NCBI GenBank assembly: GCA_911728455.2
Contig: OU452222.1
Span: 15,665,201-15,729,200 of the forward strand
DNA length: 64,000 bases
From: Marthasterias glacialis
Taxonomy: Eukaryota > Echinodermata > Asteroidea > Forcipulatida > Asteriidae
Direction: 5' to 3'
Under the pieces are notes generated by a model, which did no database searches, was not told where the DNA came from, and saw only the letters and a program-made list of their open reading frames with translations. Shown in pieces: positions 38,901 through 53,900 of this stretch. Positions within the stretch are counted from its first letter, which is position 1. Every line of letters starts with the position of its first letter. The position numbers and the translations under genes were made by a program.

Positions 38901-41900
38901 GTGTAGAGAGTGAGATGATGTTTAAAAAGAGGAATGGATGTGTAGAAAAGAGGATGGGTTGTAGACGGGGGATGGTGTAAAAAGGGGATTGGTTGTAAAA
39001 ATGGGGATGGAGTGTAGAAAGGGAATGGGGTGTAGAAAGGGGATGGGTGGAGAAAAGGGAATGGGGTGAGGAAAAGGGGATGGGTGTAATAAGGGGATGG
39101 GTGAAGAAAGGTATGGGTGTGGAAATGGGATTGGGTGAAGAAAGGGGATGGGTTGGAGAAAAGGGAATGGGGTGTGGAAAAAGGGGTGGTGTAGAAAGGG
39201 GATAGGGTATAGAAAGGAGCATAGGCTATATAGAAAGGGGAATGGGTGTAGAAATGGGGATGGTACAGAAAGGGGGATGAGGTGTAGGAAGGGGGATAGG
39301 GTATAGAAAGGGGGAATGTGTGTAGAAAGGGTGGATGGGGGTTTAATAAGGGAAATGTGTGAAGAAAGGGGTATGGGTGTGGAAAAGGGGATGGAATGTA
39401 GAAAGTGGGATGGCAAGAGGAAAGGGGGATGGGGTAAGGGGCTTGAAAGATTGCCAGGCATGCAGCTTCTCATCTATAGCTGACTTCCTCATCTTTCCTT
39501 AACTTCAGTGCCATAGAAAACTGCAAAACACTCTACAAAGTTTTGTATCCCATGCCGTTTCCCCAATTTTTGCAAAGTCAAAGGTGCATTTCTGAATATG
39601 CTTGCTGTGTTGACAATTTTTCGATCTCTAGGTGGTACGAGTTGACAGCATACAGCCCAGCCTACTGCACACCTTCCCTCCGATGGAGGACGCCATCACC
39701 CACTTCGCAGTCAGCGAAAACGGGAGATTTGTGGCAGCCTCCGACTCCAAAGGAAACGTTCTTGTCTATAACCTCGGAACCAAAAAGGTACGCTGTACAT
39801 GTATACACGAAGGAATTTGAAATTTGCCATATAGAAACACCCCTTGCAGACATTTTGATCAGTTAAGACTCTTATCACTCTTCGTCTGCTTGGGAAATGT
39901 TATCGTCTGAGATGCAGTAGGTGTTAAGGGAACGGTTTGTGGAGCATGTTTTCTCCTGAATTGGGAGCACCTGTTTTAGTTAAATTTGCTTCAATTAATT
40001 TTATGGTAATGTTTCTTGAGGACAAGGGGATTTGAATTTTAAAAAAAAAGGAACACTTATGTACCAACCTTTTTGGTATGTTTCTTGGAAACGAGAAGAT
40101 TAAGAATGCTGCACTCCTCCAAAATCATGGAGAGATCGTCCTCTTTATTATATGTTTCTTGAAAACTAGAGAGTTGGAATTAGTATAATCTTCCCCAAAA
40201 TAATGATGTACCATTCCTTAACCAGTTTACACCAGGGATCTTCCATTTGTTTTTGTTTTTTTGTTTTTTTGGGGGGGGCATTCTGATGGGATTTTTTTCT
40301 CGGAATTGCCGGAATCATTTTTCTTTCAGAGTATCACTGGCACAAAGAAACCATGCCTGAACAAAGCCAAGAGAACAAAGATTCTCATTGAATCACCGGG
40401 ATTTAGTGTTCCTCTTTTGAGAAATATCAGATTCATGAATTGCAAAACCTCGGCTAGGAGACACGGTCAAGGATTGGTCCTAAGACCGGTACCAAGGCTG
40501 GAAACTTGGTTCCCTCAGACTTACCTCCATCGAGCCAAAATACAATTATGTACCATGGTGGAAGCCTCTCGATGTCTCGTAATCCTCTTACAGCAACAAA
40601 AGGACAAAGGTCTGGAATCAGTGGTTCCACAATACCCCCCCCCCCCCCCCCCCCCGAATAAAGGGAGAATGTCAGCATTATTTCCAGCGCCATCTTTCCT
40701 CTTTGTGGGGGTAAAAAGAAGCTTTGCATGGTGGGTGCATGGGCGATCTTACATTCCGGTCTTGTGAATTCGTACAAAAAATACAAAGATCTCGTCATAC
40801 GGTTTGTGGCAGGGAAAGTATTTGCGTGTATACAGGTCACCCGATGTTAACGGGTTAAGGAGGTGCCCTTGAAAATAGGTTGGAATGACGGTACATTTCA
40901 AAAACAAATGTTGTACCATCCCTTTATGATATTTAGCTTGAAAACTAGAAGGTTAGAACAAGTGAAATCTTCCAAAAACCAATATGGTACCATACATGGT
41001 TGGTCAGTTCTTGATGATTCAAAAATTGAAATTAATTTACATGCACTCTTTAAAATAACAAAACTGATGCTGTACCAAGAAATATTGTGGAATTTTGTTG
41101 GAACTATGAGAGGTTTTTGGGGAGCTTTTTTTTAAAGCCAGGGCATATTTATTGACAATCGTTTTTAGTGCAACCTGATTACCAGATGAAAGCATAACAG
41201 CAATGTAAGTCAGTGAACGGATTATACGAGATACATTTCTAATACCCTTAAGGGAAAATGTTACGGCCCCTCCTATTCCAATTCAATCTCCCGACATTAC
41301 CTTGGATCAACATTTTAAATTAAAGGTTCTTTTTCTTTCTTTTTTTCGCGGAATGATCGGAAAACTTGTCGGGGTCCAGTACCAGACATAGAAACTCTAA
41401 GTCCCCGAGATAATGCGATTTGCGGTACATTCCCAGCCGTGTCGGGCCTGGGGCTACATGGGAGATCCAGTGGTACATGTGCCGCTCGACTCACTCTCCA
41501 GGGGACTATTATGTCCTTCTCCCGCTTACAGGTTAGCAGAGGCTGTTATCTGCTAAGTGTCGCAGGGGAAATCAGCTAAGCAGCTCAACTTCTTGTTGGT
41601 ATAACTGCCACTCGGTAGTAAGCTGAGGCTGCTGTCAATCGTATTGGTTGTACAAAGTGATATAGGAGGAATTTGCTCAGTAACTTCTGCTGGTAGGCAG
41701 TAACTACAGCTGAACTTCAAGAAATGCAACATCTCAGATGATAAACTGATTTCGTGGTTTTTGGTTTTTTTTTGAGCTGCGGTGTAGGATTTATCATGAC
41801 TTTCTGTTCGCATTTTTCTTTTTCTTGAAAGACGCAAGGTAGCCATTGCGGGAAGGTACATAAGCGACTTCAGTTGTAAATGGCTGTTGGTGTCAACGAC

Positions 41901-44900
41901 ACCAATGAAGAATGGGACTTTCAGCGTCCCAGCCATAGCTACTGACAAAGCCACTGATTTAGACATGGCTATAGCTTATGTTATGACAAAACCTCTTGAT
42001 ATCTATATGGCGCAAAGTAGAGAGCGCGAAATTCCTTCTAAAAATTTCACCCTTCAAATTTAAAGTCCAGGCGAAGAGATTACCGCCACCTGAGTGTTTT
42101 TTTTTTCAGAATTGTTCATTTTTGTCAATCACACCCCGTTTTGTATTTATATAGTCAAAACTGGAAAAGCAATATTTGTTTTCCTCTTTTATTGACCCAA
42201 TTCACCTGTAGTCATCATCACAATAATCTGGGTTAATATAATAATAATAATAATATTTAGCATTTATATGGCGCTCTACAAAGCACACAGCGCCATTTTT
42301 GTAGTCAGTGTCCCTGTGAGTTATACAGTGTAGTGCGAACTTTAGGAGTGGTGACTCGGTCTTAATCGGCCATATAAAACCTTACAGTGTCACGGCCGTG
42401 CTTTACATCACACTGGCAGATTTAAACAGCCAATTAAGACCTTCTCGCCACTCTTTTAAAAATGCAGTGTTTAAATGTCTCGACTCACCCACCGCCCCAC
42501 ATTTTTTTAAATTGACTGGCCATTCATAATACCCTATACACCGAAGAACAAAGTAATGCCTCAAATGAAGCAAGTATTTTAGATCAAATGTTCTCCCAGC
42601 TCAGGAGATTTCAGTGGCTTTTTCTGGCTTTGAGTGTGCAACTTTATAGCTGAAACAAAACGGAAATTGCAAAACACCCAACAGTTATTTCCTTTGACCC
42701 GCCCACAGTGTCGAACAAAAGTCAAATTTTTCTAAACATTGATCATTCTGAATGGGCCCTTACTATAAAATAAAGTCACAGTCAGTTTAGCTCCACTGCG
42801 GGGCAATTTACCACTCACTCGAAGATAAAGGTGAAAAAACAAAAACATCAAAGTTAATGACACAGTTGGCCGAGCGAACTTTGAAAGCTGTCTTCATGGG
42901 AGACATTTGGGAACAGTTCAGCCTGTCTGGAAGGCAAAAGTTTTCTGTGTTTACATTGGTCGGGAAATGCACTCTGGTCCTTCCACCAAGTTGGCTGCTC
43001 TTTGTTTATGCAGGGAAAAAAAACTACTTGTGGAAATGCCATCTACTTTGAATTGAATAAATTGGAATGAAGAAGGGTAGCGAAATGCAGTTGTTTTGAA
43101 AAACTTGTTTTCAATAAAGAACACATTATGAAATTACAGAAAAACTTAGTGGCTTTTATATTCCAACAAAATTTATTAAGTTTTGTATCTGCCGGTTTTC
43201 CTTTTTAGTTTTCCTCTTTGATTTTTTTAATTTACAAGATAAGAGGACGGCAGATACAAACCTCCCGATGCCCGATATGTAGCCTCCAGTCTTGCCAGTA
43301 GATAGTAATCAAATACTGATGGCTGTGTGTTGATTTTACAGTTGCAGTGTCGACTGCCGAGCTATAAGCACCAGCCTAGCGTCATGGCCATTAATCCCCA
43401 CACAATGCTCCTAGTCATCGTCTACACAGATCGCACGGTGAGTTTTTTTTTTTTTCCCTCAAAGCATCTTTTTGTGTGTCGTCTTCCCCACATTTCATGT
43501 TGTTCACCTTCTCATTTCCCTTAAAGGGAAAGTTCCTCTTTGGTAATTTTCTTTCGAACTGTTTTGAAAGTTAGGGACTGGGAATTTTAGTTGTTTTCTT
43601 TTCAAGAAAAGCTAATTTTCTTTCAAATTCTGGTCAGAATCAAATATCACTAATAAAGATGAATAGGCCCGGAAGTTTTGTATTTGTTTTGTTTTTTGGT
43701 TGTTTTTTTTTTTTTGGGGGGGGGGTAAGATGGGGGGGTGTGCCCTTTTGGTAACAAAATGTGATCTAAAGAAGCAGTTGTTAGAAACATCCTGAGAACT
43801 TGTTTGTAATTATTTCAGAAAGGCAAAATTCTTTTAAATTCTGGTGTGGTTTTTTTAAATGATTTCTAAGATTTCAGGGAATTAAAAAAAAAAGCTAGTG
43901 ACAGGAAGTGTGTTTTATGAACGTTCTCTAGCGCTGTAATCCCTATTAAGATGTGGTTTGTGTATTTTTTCAAAAGTCTGATGGAGCTGTCATTGGTGCT
44001 ATTTGGCTTTTGTACGAATACCTGAAAGTTTTCTCCAAATTAAACAAAACCGTTCTATACCTCCACTTTAAGATGAGTAATACTCGAGTGGTAATCCACA
44101 CGGCTTGGCTCACCAGGCTGTGTTTAGTAGGTAAGGAATCGAGCCTGGCTCTGCTTCCTCGATTGACCCTCACACTTCCCGATAATCTGCTGATATTCCA
44201 ATGAACAACACCGCCCCCCCCCCCTGAAAAAAAACACACAAAAAACACTTGAGTCTTCACTTTTTGCCATTCCAAATCCAAAATGGCAGAAATGTCCGCC
44301 ATAAAACTGTCAATGAATGATTTACTTCTTCTATCCCCATTTTGTTGCAGCCGTTAAAAGAAAAGACATCTAAGGAATTTTATCAAAAGTATACCCTTTA
44401 GGATATGTTAAAGGATTAAAGTTGACTTTGGGTGGTTTTTGTTTGTTTTCCCCTCCCCTTCTCAGTGGAACCTGGTTCGAATCCCGTAATGGATCAGAGC
44501 CTCACATGTAGTACTTAGTTCCTTGCTAAACTGTCTGCAGGCCTTGCTAGTTGCATGTGAGGATTCCTTGATTCCATTGTTAAAAAGATGCATCCTAAAT
44601 GATTGATGGGCTCTGAGGGCATGGTCTGTGAAGTAACAAGAACACCTTTTCCACAAGTTTTAATTTTAAATTTTTTTTCCCAAACCGTTTTCTAGATCAC
44701 AGAGTACGATTTCCTAAGGCAGGGGATAAGTGCCTGGACCAAGAAACTCCACAAAGCTGGCCACCATGAGGCTTGGCTGGGACGGCGGGAGCCTATCACC
44801 ACAGTGACTTTTGACCCAGAGAGTCGGGATCGAATGTTGTTGCAAGACTCACAGGCATTCTACGTGATCGACAAGAAAAAGGTATACAGCTGCTATCAAA

Positions 44901-47900
44901 GTTGGAATCAAAATGAATGAAAGAGTGACAAGAAAGTGACAATTGGGGATCAGTGGGGATCAGTGGGGATCGGGTTTGATGGGGATCAGGTACAAGCTGG
45001 GATCAGGCTCAGCGGAAAGCAGGTCGGCTCAGTGGTTCCTTTCCTTGCCTTTCACCTCTGTAGACCCCAGTTCGAATTCAGCCTCAGACCGGAGCCTTAC
45101 ATGTGGATTGGGTGTACAGTCCCTACCTGATTGAGTTGGTTTTTCCCCATTTGGGGTTTTCCTCCCACATCTAAAACTGAACATTTCCTCTATCCTATTC
45201 ATATTCATCCTGTTATTAGCGCTTGCCTGAGATGACTTCCCTATGAAGTTTTACACGGTGTAAAGAGTTTCAAATCTATGCTTTCTTCTTAGAAACAAAT
45301 ATTTGGGCCAATAAATTAACATGAAAATATATGAATTAGTATCATCAATTGGAAAAGGCCCCACCCAATCTCTTCCGACCTCTCCATTTCCCTCTTCATT
45401 CATCTTATCTCCCTCCCAAAAAAGAAAGAGGGATGCAAGAAGAAAAACCTAAAATGAAAAACCAAAAATAAATAAAACACAAAGCTATGCATGATAGAAA
45501 CGGATAATACAGTTAAGCTTGTGTTAACACCAGGGTTACCTTGCTGTGAGACCAAGGTAGACTTGCGGTAGCACCAAGGTTAACTTGCGGTAACACCAAG
45601 GTAGACTTGTGGTAACACTAAGGTTAACTTATGGTGAGACCAAGTTAGACTTGCGGTAACTCCAAGGTAAACATGTGGTAACACCAAGGTTAATTTGCAG
45701 TGAGACCAAGGTAGGACTGGAAGTAACACCAAGGTAAACTCGCGGTAACACCAAGGTAGACTTGCGGTAGCACCAAGGTAGACTTGCGGTAGACTTGCGG
45801 TAGCACCAAGGTTAACTTGGGGTAACACCGTGTAATAAAGATCTCTTTTAAGGAGTGGTAGCTCTGAGAAGAGCAGGTTTGTACTCGTCGTTTCGACCAG
45901 TATGCCCTAGTCATCTTGACGAGAATCCTGGACTATTTGTGTGTACGAATGTGCTGAATGAAAAACAGTTAATCACAAATTAGAAAAAGTTAGTTCAAAA
46001 TTCGCTTGCATATCCAGTCACCTTTAAAGGCATTCTTAACGGCTTCCCTTCATGTTCCATTAACAGTGACATCACTTGCCCACAGCGTCTAACCTGACTT
46101 CTATTAGGTGAAGAAGAAAAAAATCCATGAAAGCGATTCCCATCCCCTCGGCAGAGCCGGGGAAACCTCAAGGGCATGTTACTGATAAATCATAGACATC
46201 ACCTCGGTCTTGGTCAATAGCTAACCACCCCGGTCTAGGGCTATGTCATTACATGCGCAAAATCCATGACAAATCATGTGATAAGGCATTGCATATCGTT
46301 GATGTATGTTAGAAGTTAAGATTCAGCTCATTTATGAAATGGGGGGGGGGGGGGTCGGTTTGATGGGAGAGCGCCGACGAAGTCATCAGGTGTATCAGAT
46401 TTCATTAAAGTATTAAAGGGACGCTGATTCATTTGTTTTGGGGAAGAATTAGATCCTACCAATTCTCTTTGTTGCAAGAAACACGTCTTGACGGTACACA
46501 TCATTGGTTTTGGGAAGAGTAAATTCATCCCATGTTTCTGGTTTTCAAGAAACATTTGGTAGAAGGACCTTTCAATCGGTTGGGGTTGGGGTGGAGGGGG
46601 GGCTCGTTCCAATTCCCATGGTTTTTAAGGAACATTTAGTGAATTCACAGCAGTGTTACTTAGTTTTTTACAAGAGTAAATTGATTTCATTGTATTAATT
46701 GTCTTGGTTTCAAGAAAACATTTCATAAAGGATTCTCATAACAGTGGTTTTGAGGAATGATCATTCTTTCCATCTCGTAAAACATTGAAGAGATTTTGCA
46801 GAGAGTACCTTCATATCAAGCTATAAGTTTTTAAAAATATTGTCTTAGCCAGCAAAGAGGCGACTTGTAAAATTCGTGTAAAATCAGAATACAGGAACAG
46901 AGTCGCCCGGACATTTTGTTTCAGAGCATGCCCAGAGCATACACTCTCTGTGATCTGCTTTGTTTCACCAAACAAAGGCTACAGGTGGATTGGAATATTT
47001 TGCTGATTTTTACCCATTGTGCGGTGGTTATTGTGTAATGCCCGATGCCGGAACATTGACTTTTTGTTCCAAGAAGAAAATTATGTGGCATCGAGAGGCT
47101 TCGATCATTGTTTTCAGCCTTGGTGCCAGTTGTAGGACCAATTGTAGGCCTTTCCACATGGCCGAGGTTTTGCAATTCACGGTGCATGAATTTTACATTT
47201 TTTCAATAGAGAAACCAAAAATTGTTGTGCTTCAAAAAGAATTTTTGTTGTCTTGGCTTTGTCAAGTCAAGGTTTCTTTGTGCCAGCGGTACTCTCAAAG
47301 AAAAATGATTCCGGCAATCTCGAGAAAATAATCTCGTCAGGCTGGACAGGGAAAAAATGGAAGATTCCTGGCGGGAACTGGTTAAGAAACATAATAAAAG
47401 GATTGTACCACATTGGTTTTGTGAAAAGATCAGTTCTGACCCCTGGTTTTTTAGGAACCATCATAAAAGGAATTCACAGCACTGGTTTGGAAGGATAATC
47501 TCTTGTCAGTTCTTTACAAGAAACATCAAAAACGGATAGCCTACCAGGTTTGGTTTTTTTTTAGTGTGGGTTGGGGTGGGGTGGATTAGATCTTCTAAAT
47601 TTCAAGAAACAAAAGGAAATCGCAATAGTGGTTTTTGAAAGAGTGAAGTCATTCCAAAAAGCGATTTATGAGTTAGATTTAATTGATGATTTAAAGGTAA
47701 AATATAGGATTGGTTAAGCTAATAGTGCAGTGTTTCTGCTTTGTGTGATTAAATATATATAACTGAAAAAAAAACTGTGAAAATTTGGGCTCAATCCATC
47801 GGCCGAGTCGGGAGAAAATAGTGAAAAACCCTGCACACTTTTCAGCATGTAAACACATTGTCCCTAATTTCGGTTGTTACAATCGAAATTAAAATCGGAG

Positions 47901-50900
47901 TCTTCAAATTCTACTTTCTCGACTTTGACAGTATTTCAGACAGAAATATTCCTATGGAAGATTGGTACTGGTGTGAACTTCATAATCAGTAAGCTCTCAG
48001 ACTGATGCTAATCTTACCAGTCTTTATTATTCAATGTATAACCAAAGCAAGGCTTGGAAGCAAAAAGTCTGGCTCCTTTTCAGTAAACTGAAAGTCAGCA
48101 TTGCTTACTGCTATTGCACTCAGGCAACTCAACAATGACGATGGCAGCATAGTAAAGGCTTGTGAACAGTAAAGCAATGTTTAACAAGTGACTTTTGGTG
48201 ACTTTAGGCTATTTTTTTAAGACTAACAGTCGGCCTTGCTAAACGATGAGTGCCAGTAGAATAATTTGTTTGTGTCTTTTTTTTTATAATAAGCAGAATT
48301 TCTCGGAGGCAAATCGGACAAGAAGTCAATTTAATTTTTGTTATTTTGTTGAATGTACATTTTCAGAGCTTCAGTTTAACGCCTAGATTATAAAAACTAA
48401 ATGGCCGCTGTACGACCCGAAATACATAAACAAGGTTTGAAATGAGAAAGTAAAAGCTTCACCGACCTCGCTAGCAATGAAAGGAATTTTCTGTTCAGCG
48501 GGTCATTGACCGCAGGGGGTCAAGTGTAAGTGCGCCTCGTCCCGGAAAATCAATGAATGTTCTGGAACATGGAGCCAGTCCCAGAAACTCAATAAAAACG
48601 TCTGGAAGAATGCTGGGGAAAAATGTGTTAATAGTATCATTTGTAAAAGCAGGAAAATGCATTTGTGAAAGGGTGGTGGAGGGGGGGGGGGGGGAGGTCA
48701 GAGGAGCCTTGGGCACTTATTCTGAAAACAGAGCTTGGTGTAATTGCCTGGTGCCGGCGGCTGCCAAACATTTCACAGAAGCTGTGAATGAATACAGCAC
48801 AATACGATGGCATGACATTATGTTTGTGAGGAACTCGGCCTGTGTGGAGTAGGAGCTCATTGTCAGACTACTCGGACAGAAGTGTGGAATTTTCTAAAAG
48901 GCAAAAAAAGAGTTGCTTCTTTTATTTAACACTGGAACGATGTTTTAGCATTGTTTTACAATGAGTTGTAGGTTTACCATTTCTGTACTTAGTGGTTTTC
49001 AAAATAATTCAGTAATTTGGATATCAAGTCATAGATGAGAAGGAAACACGTATGGGCAGAAATGAGGACCTTTTTCAAAATTAACTTTTTGTAATTGGAC
49101 ATAGAAATTACTTCTTTGTTTAACACTGAGAGCAATTTTTTATTTGAACAAAGTTTTGGGATGATGTATTTGCTGTTTTACACTACAATGAAAGTGAGTA
49201 ACAAGTTATTTTGGGACAAAAAGTCACAACAGACGTTCTTCCATTTTCCTTTTATTAGACCAGACTGCACTCTAACTGGAACCATCATTTTCCAGTGTAA
49301 TTTTGCAGTTACCATTAAGCATTAGGGACCTCCTTCAGCCTAATTTGCTTCACTCAGACTGCTCCAATATTCAAAGCTGACAATGGTTTACAATGATTGG
49401 TTCGGTGGAGCAACTTTACAGTAAGTGGCTTCCATTCATTAGTCTTGGATAGGGTGATTATTGTCATTTTGTCCCTTATTATCGTCTGATGAGAGTGCTC
49501 TGCAGTTAAAGGTAATCACCATCGTTTCCCAATGTTACCAAGCAATTTTTGATTAAGTAGTCTGGGAACATTCCGTCTGCACGGTCTCTTTTGCAGAATA
49601 TTGGAGCTCTCAAACCCGCACTAAATGATTCAAAGCTTACGTCGTATGTCGTATGTCGTACGTCTGTGCGAGTTCTTTTTTTTTCTTCTTTTTTTTTCAT
49701 GTTGCACAAAAATGAAGATTGAGTAACAGAGGACTCTGTAGGTTCATTTGCTTTTTAAAAATTGTCAAGCTCTTAGATCTGCACTAGAGGATTCAAGGCT
49801 TTTAGTGTGGATTTTTATTCATGTTATTTTGGGGTGTTTTTTTTTTCAGGTTGCGCAAAAATTAAGTAACGAGAATTCCTTAAGCCATGTTTTATACTTG
49901 GATCTGTCAAACTCTAGATCAAACTAAAGCAATTCAAGATGTTCAAAAATTCCCTCTCATTGATAAAAAAAAGAATGGTTGTTGCCGAGACACCACACCC
50001 CACCCCACCCCACCCCACCCCACCCACTACACGGCTACAGAACAACTACATTAAAGCCCCAGCTCAACATTGGTAAACTGACTGCAAATGCTTACATTCT
50101 TTGCAAAAGAACAAGATATTTGTAATAAAACCAACCTGTGAAAATATTAGCTCATTTCGTTGTTTCATTTGCAAGAAAACATTAAAAATGCACTCAGAGT
50201 TTTCGTCTCACTGAGACGGAAATAATTTTTGAATCTTATTTAATGTATTATTTAAAAACGATAACACTTCAGGCCAAAATCTTTCCATGACAGTTTTCTA
50301 CCATTATCTTTATACCATGTAAGGTATATATGTAAATCTGTGAACATTTATTTTTCTTCTTACCAATGTTGAGCTGGGGCTTTAATACTGAATGAGAGCC
50401 TCAAAATGGGGTGGATTGTCACAGGATTGGACACCAGACACAGATGTGACAGGCCAAGCAAATAAACCCTTACGCTGGCCAAGTTATTAGCGCTCAGTTA
50501 TACCGAACAAGCAGAGTGTATCTGACAGCACAGGATATGAGTTGAGAAAACTGCAAAGAACTAGGGGGGGGGGGAAATGGGGGATTCAGGAACTAGATTC
50601 TAGAAAGCCCGGGGATGGAGGTTGGGATGGGATGGTGTTTTTATCCACCTACCCCCTACAGTCCTTGCCATTGAATGATTTTTTTCTCTCTGAGAGGTAC
50701 TCTCTCATGCAGGTTTACACAAGTGCGCTAATCCGCTGCAAAAAAAGAGTGCTTACTTTGCCTGCCATTCACGTTCTTTAAATTCCCCGTTGGGTGTGCG
50801 TCTGAATGGTATTGTGAAATCTGTCCAGTGATTCTGTGGCTTGTCAGTTGGAATCGTGGAATCGGGTGAGAGTAGTGTTGGATTTTTCTTCAGCCTTAGA

Positions 50901-53900
50901 CAACAGTTGGGTTCGGGGACGGATGACGTAAAGTGCCCTGAAGGCTTTTTTGGGTTGTCGCAAGACGAATCGCCATGTAGCATTAGTGATTTGTCAGGAT
51001 TGTGCATGGATATCAAGATTTGTTTTTTGGTACATCTCTTTCTTGACTGTCTTGAAGAGTGTGAGCTTGTAATCACAGGTAGAAAACTGCAAAGCCTTCT
51101 CGTGTCCAAACCTTGAGTTTACCATTTGGCATGATGTAAAGAGTCTATAATGACTTCAAAATGTAACACCCTGAGCACTCAGAATTAATCTCAAGACTAA
51201 GAATAGATGTCTACTCATTTGTCAGGTCTTTCAATCTATGTACAATCACGCCCCTGTTGTGCAGTTCAGGGACTGAAACAGCCACAGAAGGGTTGCCTTT
51301 TGTCATTTTAGATTACTGAGGTGATTAGAAGTGAAACTTACTAAAGAACTGTTACCCTTCTTTTTTCATTTTGCCAGCCGCTTCCAACAAGATATGACAA
51401 GTTGTTCAGTCGAGGATTGGGCAGTCCACCCCAGGGAGACAACCAACAACATGGCTTTAGCATCTGCCAAAAGTACAAGGTTGGTCTAGCTCTATATCTC
51501 CTTCCCGTTTCCAGGCCATATTTTTTTTAAGCAGGAGGGCGAAAAACTTATTTCATTTTGAACAAAAATATTTCAAAACATTAAAAATACAAATAATCCA
51601 TGCAAATTTCTTACACTGATTACATTGTAAAACTGTCAATAAATAAAACCTCAAAATTTGTGTATTAACTACTTTATAAGAAGTCTAATTGCATCTGGTT
51701 TACCACACTATTTCTATTGTTTGACCCCCAATCTACCCCCAAATCGCGCCCTCTTGCATTAAAGAATAAGGCCTGTAGACGTTCATCGTTGGGCAGCCAT
51801 CTTTTCTCCAATTCAAATCCATGTGACCACACTGTGGCTGAGGAAAAGAATCTGGTTTAATTCCCTTGTAAAAAGAACATAGCATGAAGAACCTTTATTG
51901 GTAACCTCGTGATGAAGGTCTGTTCAATCTATCATCGTTTTTAATCGCGTTTCTTGTTTAAAAGACAAAGTACAGGTAATCGTATCATCACCGCTGTCAC
52001 AAAGGTTGCAGGTTCAAATCCCGCTCCAGTCAAATTTTCTTTCTTCACCCCCAAATTGTTTTGACAAAGTCACAAATCTGCACCACAGGCAAAATTCTTT
52101 GGAGAAAAATCGCGTTTGTAAGTTGACTTTTTTTTTTAACTGCTGCTTTGGAGACTGCTATTTTTTATTTTAAATTTTTCTGCCAAAATAAAGCTGACTT
52201 CTTCATTTAAAAAGAGTTGTCAATATGTTTTCAATCCTGTAGCTGTTTTGATTAGTTATTAATTCCCAAACACATTGGTTACTTCGTGAAAACAATAAAA
52301 GGAGACTTGCACGCAGAGCACTGTGTACAAACCAATGCATACTAAGATTCATCACTTTGTGAAAACGCTAAACTTATGTAGGTTAACAGATTCCTCACTT
52401 TGTGAAAACACAAAAGTCAGACCACGCGTGTTTGGCAGCTAATGTATTTCAATTGAGAAAACGCAACATGGCAAATCTATTGATTCACCGGTCATGCTAA
52501 TTAGTGTAATTAACTAGTACTAGTACCTCTTTGTTCTAAAATTTGCTGAAAATGTAAACAGCAGTGAGGATGTCAGGAATCTTTTCAAAAACTGATTTGC
52601 CAAATTTGGTTATTATTGACACATTGGTCACTTTGTGAAAACGGTGACAATATAGAGGACAAAATTATTAGTTTCAATCTGAAAGCTTACTGACTGTATT
52701 ACCAATCCTCAACAGAAATAGTTTTGTCTGAAATACTCTCAAAGTCCAGGAAATAGTATTTGAATACTCCACACATCACCGTTGCTTATTTTGAACTGCT
52801 GCTATAAAAACAAAGGCTGCGCAATGCGTCTGCGCAATTCCTGACAGAGGCGTAAACTGTTTTACGCTGCTTTCATTAAAGCTTGACTTCCTAAATCAAT
52901 GGAAATTTAAATTAGATCAGTGGTGTGTTTATAGAAAACTAAAGGATGGGAATTAATTTAGTCTTCCAAAAACACTGGTGTACTTTCCATTTAAGATTCT
53001 GCTTTTGTTGTATGTCTCTTACGGTCTTGTAACACAAGGCAATTTTCTCCAGGCAACTTGGAGCGAGCAACTCCACTGCACTCAAAATGAACACTTTGGT
53101 TCCTTGACCATTTACTGCAGGATGACGTGTATACACGCCAATATTTTCCCTGCCAGAAATCGGATGACGGGTACACCTGCTTTGTGTAAAATCGGAGTAC
53201 TGGAATGTAAATACACCCGGACACTCCATTGTGGAGCGTAAAAAAGTGTATGCACTCACCGTGTAACGCTTGGTTTCCCCTGTACTAAGAGGGACATATG
53301 GTACTGGAATTCATGCTCTCAATCTCCCTTTATCCAGGGGCTATTGTGTAATTGCGATTCCAGACTTTTGTCCTTTTATTTAACAAAACAGGATTAAGAG
53401 AGATCGATTGGCTGCCACCGTTATTTATCATTGTATTCGGTTCAATGGGAGATAAGTCTGGGTGAATGGAGATTCCAGCATGGATTTCGGCAATGGGGCT
53501 CATTATCCGCCATGGCTTATTGCCAACGTTTTGCAATTCACGCTAAATGGATCTTATATTTTCTCAAAAGAGAACAATTGATCCCGGTGCTCTCTATGAG
53601 AACCTTTGTTGTCTTGGCTTTGTTTAGTCAGGGTTTCATTGTGACAACAATATTCTCAAACACAAATCATTCCGGCTGTTCCTAAAAGTGGGCACTGAAA
53701 CATTTTGGGAACCCCCGGCTCTAAGGGGTTAATAGGCATTTTTCTGGAAGTATCTTACTATCCCAGATTATGCGATAATTTTGTGTGAATAGACTTTTGT
53801 TTATGAGACTGCCCAGAAACTGGTTGCCTTTTAATTGCCTCTCGTGACTTGGCCCTCATACACCCATGCAGATTGTACCTCTTCAAAAATAAAACTGTTT

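Noticed and set aside
38922-39473. 183-codon reverse-strand open frame, Pro/His/Phe-rich
   Set aside because: It is the complement of the polypurine minisatellite; several frames stay open together because the composition lacks stop codons.
40261-40767. 168-codon forward open frame
   Set aside because: It lies entirely within a family A element, and other copies do not keep the frame.
45580-45914. Reverse open frames with repeated LPQVYLGAT
   Set aside because: Translation of a 22-25-bp minisatellite, not a protein gene.
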